The notes below the pieces were generated by a model. It was not told the origin of the DNA. It saw only the letters and a list, made by a program, of their open reading frames with translations, and did not search any database. Made by a program: the position numbers and the translations under genes. Shown piece after piece: positions 7,672 to 15,100 of a DNA stretch of 35,323 nt (its first letter is position 1; every line of letters starts with the position of its first letter). Source of the DNA: Bacteroidales bacterium (GTDB lineage Bacteria; Bacteroidota; Bacteroidia; Bacteroidales; WCHB1-69); contig JAIKYR010000031.1 of the NCBI GenBank assembly GCA_024682995.1, positions 1 to 35,323 of the forward strand, written 5' to 3'.

Positions 7672-10440
7672 ATGAGTTCTAAAAAATCAAAAAAGCAGGT
7701 TAAAAGCAATAATCCAATTTTGGGAAAACCACACACCAACGATTTGAATAACGCAAACAATGAACTTGTCTCCAACATTGTTCAATGGTCATTTTGTATT
7801 ATCGGGACCATTTTCCTGTTTTCATGTTTAGGTTTACTAATCACCAAAATATACCACCCGGAAACAGAAAGCATTGTAAAGGCCGCGTTAGAAAAATGTA
7901 TTGTGACGGACTTCCAACCAGAACCCGTGGAGGCCTTGTTGTTCCGAACAGGACTGATCTTTATCCCCTGCTGTCTTCTTGCCCTTTACTTTCTCACCAC
8001 TCGCCCATTTTTCAAAAAAATAACCCAAAACAAGGGTGTGGCCTACGCACTGATCCTATTAGCCTCAGCCGGCATCGCGTTCCTGGGATATTATGTGTTT
8101 GCTCAAGACAATCCTACCTATCTTGAAACGGTTGGACGGTTACACAACGAACGGGACCGTCTGGCGGTCACCAATTATGACTTCTTCTTCAAAGACACCT
8201 TCCTTGAGACTCACATGGCCCAATATTTCCTGCTATGGGTATCCTTGTTACTCTTATTCTATCTGTTTGTGGTCAAGTTTGTTCGGGGAATCGGATCCAA
8301 GGTGTATAAAATTTTATCTTCCGCTGTGCTTTTTTTGTTTGCTGGAATCATCCTGATTCAGATTTTCAGCATGATGCACTTCGATATGCCGTTAAATTGG
8401 GAAAACCAATTTGACTTCAACGTTGTTTTTTACTCGGCCACCCAAGTGAATGCGGGCAGTCAGCTGCTGACGGACGGTTTCACAAACACGTATGGCCTAT
8501 ATCCTCATTTTCTCCAACCTTTTTTCAAACTGTTTGGATTTTCCGTCCCCAACTTCACTCTTGTAATGAGTCTTCTTATTGTCTTCACCTTTGCTGCCAT
8601 TCTGATGTTTTTATATACAACCGTTCAAGACAAAATCATTGTGCTTCTTGGATTCGGGACATGCCTGTATTTCCCCTATCTGTTGAATCGGTTGGTTATG
8701 AATTTTGATTCCGCTTTTGCCATTTTCCCCATCCGAACCACCCCTGTGGCCTTTTTATTGTTGACCGTCTCCCTCTTCCTGATTGCAGAGCAGAAACAGC
8801 AGAAAAAATTCCAGCTTATCGTTTATTATTTAGGAAGTGTTTTAATGGCTTTTGGGGTACTATGGAACTTTGAATTCGGATTCGTATCTTATTTTTGCTG
8901 GCTTGTATTCTTATGCTACCTTGACTTTTTCTCCTCAGAAAAGAAAATCAACTGGAAAAGAATATTGTATCATTTCTGTATCTGGTTAGCTGCTTTATTT
9001 GTTGCCTTTATCATTTATGGTCTCATCCAGTTGGTTCAATACGGCCACTTCCCTGATTTAAGACTGCTGACCTCCACGCTCTCTGTTTTTGGAGGTATGG
9101 GATATTTCATGCTGCCCATGCCGCTGTTCCACCCGTGGATGTTGCTCGTCCTGGTGCATATCTTCTGTCTGGTGTATGCTATCAGCCGACTTTTCAAAAA
9201 GGACATCACCCCAAAATCTGCCGCCATATTCCTGATGGCTATTTTGGGATGCGGCCTCTTCGCATACTATCAGGGCAGAAGCCACAACTGGAATTTCACC
9301 ACCAGCTTGCTCCCGGGCCTCATTGAGCTCACACTGCTCACCGACGAATTATGGGCTACCTTCAAACGTACGAACAATTTCATCTTAACTCCGCTGCTGT
9401 ATTTGTGCTTTGCCTGTCTGTTCCTTTCAACCATCAGTCTCAGCGCCGCATCTTCCGACATTAGTAACTTGGCCAATCAAACCGTCCGCAAAGAATTGAA
9501 GCCTGCCTATGCCAAAGAGAAAAAATATATCAACAGCGTCAACCATTTCATCGATTCCTGCGATATCTCCTCCGACCGTGTCATATTGCTGTGTTCCAAC
9601 AAGTACCAAGGGTTGTTCATGCAGGATAAGCGGATGCGTTCCGCCGTCAATCCGGGAATTCTGGATTTGTTCTTTAAAACAGATGCCGAGCGATATGTGA
9701 CAGCCCTGGCAGACTCCGCTTACGATGTGTTTTTAGGCAGCAATTTCTACTACCCCTATCTGTCAGACATCCGCACTGTTTTGGCTTCAGAATACCAAGT
9801 GGTGGACCAGCTATATGACACAACCGCTCTGATTTTTGCCCATCTGCAGAAACGGAACGTTTCGACACCCAACACTGTTTTCTTCCCCAAGAACAAATCA
9901 ACCATTCTGCACGAGAAATTCACCAAAGACTCCACCAATTACCGTCAGTTGTGCGATCTGTCGCAAAACGGACGGGACAGCTTGGATATCCCATCCACCT
10001 TTACTGTGGAAATCCTCTTCCGTGCCGACAGTTTGCAATTCTACCAATACCCCGTACTATGTGCCAACAACACAGACAGTTCAGGCTTTGCAATATTCAA
10101 CACAAATAACAAGGGAAAAACGGACGAATACTATATCAACATTGGTGGTATCGGCTTCCCTATCCAGCTGAAGTCCAACCAATGGCATTACCTTACCGTA
10201 GTGTTTTCCGGACAACAAGTTTATGCCTTTGATAACGGGCAAATGAAAGCTGCCGTCACGTTCCCTTCCACCTATAAGAAATCCGAGAACAAGCTATATG
10301 TTGGAAACAACGGTTCCCTGCGACACTTCTCCGGTATCATCAATGAGGTCTCTATCTCCTCGGGTGCTATATCGGCACAAGAAATCGCAAACACCTGGCA
10401 GAAAATCAATTCCTGGATATCCCAAAACCGTCAGCAATAG
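7672..10440 (+). CDS. Polytopic membrane protein with C-terminal LamG-like domain, putative GT-C glycosyltransferase
   Basis: 922 residues. A Lys-rich cytoplasmic N-terminus (1-34) is followed by about twelve to thirteen hydrophobic spans up to about residue 595. There is a long early loop rich in charged and aromatic residues (HNERDRLAVTNYDFFFKD, about 158-175). After the last span comes a soluble, probably periplasmic segment. From about 763 to 915 there is a concanavalin/LamG-like beta sandwich (TFTVEILFRADSL, QWHYLTVVFSGQQVYAFDNG, FSGIINEVSISSGAIS). The topology and position between GtrB-like and GtrA genes suggest the enzyme that takes a polyprenyl-phosphate sugar and adds it to a surface glycan, with LamG as a glycan-binding part. 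No catalytic DxD or DE motif could be assigned with certainty, so this is inference. Confidence 0.6.
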   Translation: MSSKKSKKQVKSNNPILGKPHTNDLNNANNELVSNIVQWSFCIIGTIFLFSCLGLLITKIYHPETESIVKAALEKCIVTDFQPEPVEALLFRTGLIFIPCCLLALYFLTTRPFFKKITQNKGVAYALILLASAGIAFLGYYVFAQDNPTYLETVGRLHNERDRLAVTNYDFFFKDTFLETHMAQYFLLWVSLLLLFYLFVVKFVRGIGSKVYKILSSAVLFLFAGIILIQIFSMMHFDMPLNWENQFDFNVVFYSATQVNAGSQLLTDGFTNTYGLYPHFLQPFFKLFGFSVPNFTLVMSLLIVFTFAAILMFLYTTVQDKIIVLLGFGTCLYFPYLLNRLVMNFDSAFAIFPIRTTPVAFLLLTVSLFLIAEQKQQKKFQLIVYYLGSVLMAFGVLWNFEFGFVSYFCWLVFLCYLDFFSSEKKINWKRILYHFCIWLAALFVAFIIYGLIQLVQYGHFPDLRLLTSTLSVFGGMGYFMLPMPLFHPWMLLVLVHIFCLVYAISRLFKKDITPKSAAIFLMAILGCGLFAYYQGRSHNWNFTTSLLPGLIELTLLTDELWATFKRTNNFILTPLLYLCFACLFLSTISLSAASSDISNLANQTVRKELKPAYAKEKKYINSVNHFIDSCDISSDRVILLCSNKYQGLFMQDKRMRSAVNPGILDLFFKTDAERYVTALADSAYDVFLGSNFYYPYLSDIRTVLASEYQVVDQLYDTTALIFAHLQKRNVSTPNTVFFPKNKSTILHEKFTKDSTNYRQLCDLSQNGRDSLDIPSTFTVEILFRADSLQFYQYPVLCANNTDSSGFAIFNTNNKGKTDEYYINIGGIGFPIQLKSNQWHYLTVVFSGQQVYAFDNGQMKAAVTFPSTYKKSENKLYVGNNGSLRHFSGIINEVSISSGAISAQEIANTWQKINSWISQNRQQ

Positions 10441-10458
10441 GACAAACACATTTTTTCG

Positions 10459-10466
10459 TATCTTTG
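10459..10466 (+). promoter_or_regulatory. TAnnTTTG promoter element downstream of the LamG membrane protein
   Basis: TATCTTTG matches the Bacteroidota -7 element, 19 bases after the LamG gene stop. No TTTG is seen at the expected -33 distance. It could drive the GtrA gene or the AAA-ATPase remnant. Hypothetical. Confidence 0.35.
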
Positions 10467-10569
10467 CCGCTGATTATATTGCAGACAATTTGAGCCAACT
10501 TGTTTTGCCTATTAAAATACAGACACACAACAAGGTGTGAGAAAAAAGAGGGGACCTGCCGATATATTT

Positions 10570-10577
10570 TAAATTTG
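10570..10577 (+). promoter_or_regulatory. TAnnTTTG element directly before the AAA-ATPase remnant
   Basis: TAAATTTG ends only 5 bases before the ATG at 10583, so a transcript from it would be nearly leaderless for the remnant peptide and carry about 85 bases of leader for GtrA. It is probably the original promoter of the lost AAA-ATPase gene. No -33 partner was found. Confidence 0.35.
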
Positions 10578-10582
10578 CAGTT

Positions 10583-10666
10583 ATGGGAATTTACATCAAT
10601 CCGGGTAATGAGAACTTCCGTAAGGCACGGAATGAGGAGTATGTGGACAAATCCGGACTGAATACA
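10583..10666 (+). pseudogene. N-terminal remnant of a predicted AAA-ATPase (PF09820-like), in frame with GtrA
   Basis: The 28 codons preceding the GtrA start encode GIYINPGNENFRKARNEEYV and then DKSGLNT. This is the highly conserved opening of the AAA-ATPase_like/PD-(D/E)XK family abundant in Bacteroidales, whose members begin M-G-x-Y-L-N-P-G-N and continue to a Y-V/I-DK-T/S-GL motif. The rest of that family (P-loop, nuclease-like C-terminus) is missing and the frame runs straight into GtrA. Either this is a decayed gene end left by recombination, or the GtrA protein is made with 28 extra N-terminal residues. Identification is from memory of the family opening, not from an alignment. Confidence 0.65.
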
Positions 10667-11074
10667 ATGGATAAACTGATACAACTGATCAAAACACTTT
10701 ACGCCAAATATCGCAACTTCATCCTCTATTGCGTTATTGGCGTGATCAACACGGGAGTGGATCTGGGCGTGTTTTCGCTGCTCTGCCACTGGGGTGTGCA
10801 TTATCTGGTTGCCAACATCGTCAGCTACCACTGCGGCATCGTGTGCAGTTTCCTCCTCAACCGGAAAGTCAACTTCAAAGTCAAGGACAAGGTTTTCCGC
10901 CGCTTCCTCTCCTTCTACGGTATCAGCCTGGTGGCCGTGGCCGCCAGCGAAGGCATGCTCTACTTGTTTGTATCCGTCATGGGGCTTCATAGCATTGTGG
11001 CCAAGCTCATCTCCATGGTCATCATCGCCATCTGCCAGTTCCTCTTTGTCAAACGCTTTACTTTCAGAAAATAA
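10667..11074 (+). CDS. GtrA-family polyprenyl-phosphate-sugar flippase
   Basis: 135 residues from the ATG at 10667; a longer in-frame start at 10583 would add an unrelated 28-residue AAA-ATPase remnant. Four hydrophobic spans of the GtrA fold are visible: FILYCVIGVINTGVDLGVF, LVANIVSYHCGIVCSFLL, FLSFYGISLVAVAASEGML and IVAKLISMVIIAICQFLFV. The family's conserved elements G-x-x-N-T-x-x-D and FxxxRxFxF-like end (FVKRFTFRK) are present. GtrA proteins are thought to flip undecaprenyl-phosphate-linked sugars across the cytoplasmic membrane for use by GT-C transferases. The downstream GT2 begins 6 bases after the stop, so the pair is probably co-translated. Confidence 0.85.
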   Translation: MDKLIQLIKTLYAKYRNFILYCVIGVINTGVDLGVFSLLCHWGVHYLVANIVSYHCGIVCSFLLNRKVNFKVKDKVFRRFLSFYGISLVAVAASEGMLYLFVSVMGLHSIVAKLISMVIIAICQFLFVKRFTFRK

Positions 11075-11080
11075 TCCCCT

Positions 11081-11809
11081 ATGAAAACTATCATCATAAT
11101 CCCCTGTTACAACGAAGCCAACCGCCTGAACAAGGAGGCTTTTCTGCAATTCCTCGGCAATCACGAAGATGTGTTCTTCCTCTTTGTCAATGATGGTAGC
11201 AAGGACAACACCTTAGAGATGCTCGCGGCCTTCGCGAACGAGCACGAACACATCCATTATTTGGACGTACAGCCCAACGGCGGGAAAGCAGAAGCCGTGC
11301 GCCGGGGCATGCTCCACGCCGCCGAGCATTTCACCTGCGACTGCATCGGCTTCTGGGATGCCGACCTGGCCACCCCGCTGTATGAGATTGACAATTTTCT
11401 AGCACAAATGCAACGCGGTGATTTTGAAATGGTTACCGGCCTGCGCCTCATGCGCTTGGGTGCTGGCGTGAAACGCAAACAACTGCGCCACTACTTAGGA
11501 CGCTGCTTTGCCACCACGGCCTCCATCCTGCTGAAACTGCCCGTTTATGACACCCAATGCGGGGCCAAACTCTACAAAGCCTCCATTGTACCGACGCTCT
11601 TCTCCGATTCCTTCGTCACCCGCTGGCTGTTTGATGTGGAACTGCTGGCCCGCTTTATAAACGCCTACGGACGCGACAAGGCCATTCAGAATGTTTACGA
11701 ATACCCGCTCCTCGAGTGGGTGGATGTGGGCGGCTCCCAACTGAAATTCAAGGACTTCTTCAAAGCCCCCTACGAACTCTGGCAGATTAAAAGACGTTAC
11801 AAACTGTAG
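11081..11809 (+). CDS. Family 2 glycosyltransferase, dolichyl/polyprenyl-phosphate sugar synthase-like
   Basis: 242 residues forming one GT-A domain with no membrane helix. The opening KTIIIIPCYNEANRLNKEAF, the NDGSKDNT loop (37-44) and the metal motif D93-A-D95 in FWDADLATPL are those of the ALG5/DPM-like GT2 group. A later CGAKLYKAS and WLFDVELLAR (acceptor side, with a ...DVEL motif) also fit. It would transfer a sugar from a nucleotide donor to a lipid phosphate or directly to a glycan at the inner membrane face. Its start lies 6 bases after GtrA, which suggests that this GT2 charges the lipid carrier that GtrA flips. The upstream GtrB-like enzyme could serve a second sugar. Confidence 0.83.
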   Translation: MKTIIIIPCYNEANRLNKEAFLQFLGNHEDVFFLFVNDGSKDNTLEMLAAFANEHEHIHYLDVQPNGGKAEAVRRGMLHAAEHFTCDCIGFWDADLATPLYEIDNFLAQMQRGDFEMVTGLRLMRLGAGVKRKQLRHYLGRCFATTASILLKLPVYDTQCGAKLYKASIVPTLFSDSFVTRWLFDVELLARFINAYGRDKAIQNVYEYPLLEWVDVGGSQLKFKDFFKAPYELWQIKRRYKL

Positions 11810-11877
11810 GCATCCTTTTAAAGTCTCATAACAATCTAAAATCATTTTTCACACTGATTATAACATAAAACCATTAT

Positions 11878-14160
11878 ATGAAAGAATTTTGGACAAACAA
11901 CAAGAAAAACGCCTGGTTTTGGGCTTTTATCATCGTAGCGGCGGCACTGCTTTTCATCATGCCCCTTTTAAGCCTGGACGCCGGCAACACGGGAGATGAG
12001 GACGGCTTTCAGATTCCCCAAGGACAAAATGTCGTCAACTACTACAAAACCCACGGCGAAGATACCACGTGCCTGAATTTTAAAGATAATCTGCAATACT
12101 ACGGTTCCTCTTTCGATGTCATTACAGAATATATCAATCAGACATTCCACATTAAAGACATCAACATTTCACGCCATATCTGCAATTCCCTTTTGGGATG
12201 GTTGGCCATTCTCGTGGTAGGGCTGATTGCCTATCAGTTTGGCGGGTTCCGCGCCGGCGTGATTGCCATGATACTGCTGTTCCTGTCGCCACGATTCCTC
12301 GGCCACTCGTTCAACAACCCCAAGGATTTGCCCTTTGCCACGGCGGTCATTTCCGCCATCTTCGGCATGGTGCTCTTTTTCAAACAGTTCCCAAAGGTTA
12401 AATGGTACACCTACCTCATCCTCATCCTCTCCATCGCCTTCTCCATCAGCGTCCGTATCGGCGGTTTGATCCTCTTTGGCTACTTCGGACTCCTCGGTCT
12501 CATCTACCTTATTTTCCAATTTTCCAGTAAAAAGAAAAACGGCACCAAACTTCAAGGGAAAGACGCCGCAAGCCTCTATCAAATCTCTGTCAAGGATGTC
12601 TTCAAGTTGCTGGTTATGGGCATCGTCATCTGCGTTGTGGGATATTTTGCCGGACTTGTGCTTTGGCCGTTTGCCCTCCAAGCTCCTATCAAGAACCCCA
12701 TGGAGGCGTTCAAGCTGATGTCCTCCTTCGACATCTCCCTCCGCCAGCTCTTCGAGGGCACCCTGCAGTGGTCAGACCGGCTGCCGTGGTACTACACGCC
12801 CAAATACATCCTCATTTCCATCCCGATTGCCGTCATCATCGGCATAATCCTCTTCTTCATCTTCTGCTGGCGCAAAAAGGAGGAGCGTTTCTGGGCGTTC
12901 TTCATCTTCTTCACATTCTTCTTCCCCGTATTCTGGATTGTCTATACTCATGCCAACGTGTATGGCGGCTGGCGTCACGCCATGTTCGCCTACCCGCCCA
13001 TGGTGGTAGCCGCCGGTTGGGGATTTGATGGTCTCGTACGGTGGGCGGAATCGAAATTGGGAATTAACAATGAAAAATTAAAAATGGATAATGATTGTAG
13101 AGACGTGCCATGGCGCGTCTCTACAAAAGGGGTTATCGTGAACGTGGCCAGCGTGGTGATTCTGTTGGCGCTGCTCATCGGCCCTATCCGCCACATTATC
13201 GCCAACCACCCGTATGAATATGTCTATTTCAACGAGTTGGCTGGCGGATCCAAGAAAGCTTTCGGAAACTACGAGATGGACTACTACTACCACTCCACCC
13301 GCGAAGCCACTGAATGGATCCTCGCCAACGCCGAGCCCAAAACCGACGGTTCGAAAGTGCGCGTGGGCACCTGGCATACCGCCTCAGTATCCTACTTCCT
13401 GCGCAACGACACCGCCCGTTTCCAACCTGTCTTCATCCGCTGGTACGAGAAGGAAAACTCAGACTGGGACTACGCTGTATTCACCATCACCGGCATAAAC
13501 CCTGAATATCTCCGCAGCTCACATTTTCCGCCCAAAAACACGGTCAAGACCATCGAGGTGGACGGCAAACCCATCTGTATCGTTCTCAAGCGCGAAGACA
13601 AGTCTGATTACCAGGCCTTCAAATACAAGAACGAGGGACGGCTCGACTCCGCCTTCATCCTCTACCAGCAAGCCCTGCAACGCGACCCCGACAACCTCGG
13701 CGCTCTGCTCAACCTCGGCGAGCTCTACGTGCGCACCAACCGTCCCGACAGCGCACTGCATTTCCTCAACCGCTACACGGAAATCGACCCGTACGCAGAA
13801 GTGGCCAACTATATGACGGCATACGCCTACATCTACAAAGGCGACAATGACAAGGCCCTTGACATCACCCGTAAAATCCAGAAACACAATATCAAATACA
13901 CGGGTGCCTACTATCTGGCCATCCAAATATACATGCAGAAACGTGACTTCGTGGCCGCCAACAAGGAGTTCATGAAACTCATTGACATTGACCGCGTGGA
14001 TGACCAATTTGTGCAGGTATGGCTGCAGTTCAACCAGATGCAGAACATTGATGCGCAGCATGCCTACATCAAGCTCTACAAGGCCATGGCCAAGAGCTTT
14101 GAAAAACGAGGTAAGAAAAAGGAGGCTGAACAATACCGCAAACTGGCCGGCGGACGCTAA
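11878..14160 (+). CDS. GT39-like membrane glycosyltransferase with C-terminal TPR region
   Basis: 760 residues. About ten hydrophobic spans occupy residues 13-450. The first periplasmic loop carries D40-E41 in GNTGDEDGF, the acidic pair expected of PMT/GT39 GT-C enzymes. The second loop has LGHSFNNPKDLPFATA, also characteristic. The last about 180 residues (about 575-755) contain tetratricopeptide-like helix pairs (DSAFILYQQALQRDPDNLGA, LNLGELYVRTNRPDSALHFL). It should use a polyprenyl-phosphate sugar on the outer face of the cytoplasmic membrane. An insertion-like stretch at about residues 394-417 is encoded by a palindromic repeat (13057-13126) and falls in a loop just before the last strongly hydrophobic span. 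The gene converges on ispE with 11 bases between stops and no hairpin terminator. Confidence 0.75.
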   Translation: MKEFWTNNKKNAWFWAFIIVAAALLFIMPLLSLDAGNTGDEDGFQIPQGQNVVNYYKTHGEDTTCLNFKDNLQYYGSSFDVITEYINQTFHIKDINISRHICNSLLGWLAILVVGLIAYQFGGFRAGVIAMILLFLSPRFLGHSFNNPKDLPFATAVISAIFGMVLFFKQFPKVKWYTYLILILSIAFSISVRIGGLILFGYFGLLGLIYLIFQFSSKKKNGTKLQGKDAASLYQISVKDVFKLLVMGIVICVVGYFAGLVLWPFALQAPIKNPMEAFKLMSSFDISLRQLFEGTLQWSDRLPWYYTPKYILISIPIAVIIGIILFFIFCWRKKEERFWAFFIFFTFFFPVFWIVYTHANVYGGWRHAMFAYPPMVVAAGWGFDGLVRWAESKLGINNEKLKMDNDCRDVPWRVSTKGVIVNVASVVILLALLIGPIRHIIANHPYEYVYFNELAGGSKKAFGNYEMDYYYHSTREATEWILANAEPKTDGSKVRVGTWHTASVSYFLRNDTARFQPVFIRWYEKENSDWDYAVFTITGINPEYLRSSHFPPKNTVKTIEVDGKPICIVLKREDKSDYQAFKYKNEGRLDSAFILYQQALQRDPDNLGALLNLGELYVRTNRPDSALHFLNRYTEIDPYAEVANYMTAYAYIYKGDNDKALDITRKIQKHNIKYTGAYYLAIQIYMQKRDFVAANKEFMKLIDIDRVDDQFVQVWLQFNQMQNIDAQHAYIKLYKAMAKSFEKRGKKKEAEQYRKLAGGR
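13057..13126 (+). repeat. Palindromic repeat inserted in frame inside the GT39-like gene
   Basis: The segment begins with an A/T-rich part (GGGAATTAACAATG...) and ends with a 32-base near-perfect palindrome at 13095-13126. Its arms, TTGTAGAGACGTGCCA and TGGCGCGTCTCTACAA, differ from perfect pairing at one G-T position. The reading frame stays open through it, encoding INNEKLKMDNDCRDVPWR and nearby residues, which are far more polar and Asn/Lys-rich than the flanking membrane protein. The AT-rich half resembles the repeats at 17313-17358 and 17648-17699. Confidence 0.75.
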
Positions 14161-14171
14161 ACAGTCCAGGG

Positions 14172-14936
14172 CTATTTTCGGAACAACCCATAAACAGCGG
14201 TGCCACTTCCCGACATAGAGGCGTAGGTGGCACCGTTTTCGTAGAACGAGCGCTTGATTTCCGCCAACTCCGGATGCTGTTCGAAGATGCTGTCCTCGAA
14301 ATCATTATGCAGAAGGTCGCGCCATTGCGTCACCGGCGTGCGAATGATGTCGCACACATGTACGGCGGGCAATTTGGGCGTCACACCTGCGTAGGCTTCG
14401 CGCGTGGAAACCGAGACGTCCGGCTTGACAATCCGTATATCGTAGTCTGACAAGTCTAACTCGATCGGACGCATAATCTCCCCGCGTCCTGTGGCATAGA
14501 CCGGCGTATTTTGGATGAAAAAGGGCACATCACTGCCCAGCAGCGCCGCGTACTTCTCCAACGCTATGTTGTCGAGCGGAAGATTGAAATGCTGTGCCAA
14601 CATTTTCAGGGTGAAGGCCGCATCGGCGGAACCGCCGCCGAGACCGGCCCCTGTGGGGATATGCTTTTCCAAACGCAGTCGCACGCCACGGATGCCGAAA
14701 TCGCGCTGCAGCAGCCGGAAAGCTTTCACACAAAGGTTTTCGTCATCAGGGCCCACATCCTGCGCACTCTCGCATTCAAACTCAAAATCCCCATCCAAAT
14801 CCTCCAACATTAGCCGGTCCTGATAGTTGTCCACCGGATAAAACACCGTTTCCAAATCATGATAGCCATCCGTGCGCTTGCGGACAATATTCAGACCGAG
14901 GTTGATTTTGCAGTTGACGGACATCATACGTTTCAT
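14172..14936 (-). CDS. ispE: 4-diphosphocytidyl-2-C-methyl-D-erythritol kinase
   Basis: 254 residues of the GHMP kinase superfamily. The start MKRMMSVNCKINLGLNIVRK contains the IspE opening K-x-N-L-x-L; a start at the fourth or fifth codon is also possible. RTDGYHDLETVFYPV is the substrate-binding segment, PTGAGLGGGSADAAF the ATP-binding glycine-rich loop, and SGSGTAVYGLF the C-terminal GHMP motif. IspE phosphorylates the 2-hydroxyl of CDP-methylerythritol, the fourth step of the methylerythritol phosphate route to isoprenoids, including the undecaprenyl carrier used by the neighbouring glycan genes. Length and motifs are normal. It is divergent from era across a 164-base spacer with a TAnnTTTG element on each strand. 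Confidence 0.95.
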   Translation of the reverse strand: MKRMMSVNCKINLGLNIVRKRTDGYHDLETVFYPVDNYQDRLMLEDLDGDFEFECESAQDVGPDDENLCVKAFRLLQRDFGIRGVRLRLEKHIPTGAGLGGGSADAAFTLKMLAQHFNLPLDNIALEKYAALLGSDVPFFIQNTPVYATGRGEIMRPIELDLSDYDIRIVKPDVSVSTREAYAGVTPKLPAVHVCDIIRTPVTQWRDLLHNDFEDSIFEQHPELAEIKRSFYENGATYASMSGSGTAVYGLFRK

Positions 14937-15031
14937 AAAAGAATTTTGAAGGTTTGTAAATTATATTATTGCAACTCTTTGGGCTACAATGCCTGAATCC
15001 GACATCGCAGAAGCATTGGAATTAGAGACTG

Positions 15032-15039
15032 CAAAAGTA
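15032..15039 (-). promoter_or_regulatory. TAnnTTTG promoter element for ispE
   Basis: On the minus strand this reads TACTTTTG, followed by CAGTCTC, about 95 bases before the ispE start. No TTTG at a -33 distance is seen. It overlaps the same small region as the era promoter, so the two promoters fire back to back only 20 bases apart. Confidence 0.5.
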
Positions 15040-15059
15040 TGATTTTTTGAAAAAAGTCG

Positions 15060-15067
15060 TACTTTTG
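15060..15067 (+). promoter_or_regulatory. TAnnTTTG promoter element for era
   Basis: TACTTTTG followed by CGGCTGC, 33 bases before the era ATG. A TTTG lies at 15046-15049 but only 10 bases upstream, too close to be a standard -33 element. The extended sequence TACTTTTGC recurs, on the opposite strand, in front of ispE, rpsF, uvrB and the SUMF1-domain gene. Confidence 0.55.
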
Positions 15068-15100
15068 CGGCTGCAATAATAATCTACGAATCATCCTAAT

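Noticed and set aside
10524-10539. CACAC/GTGTG inverted repeat as a terminator after the LamG gene
   Set aside because: The stem is only 5 pairs and is followed by purines, not a T run.
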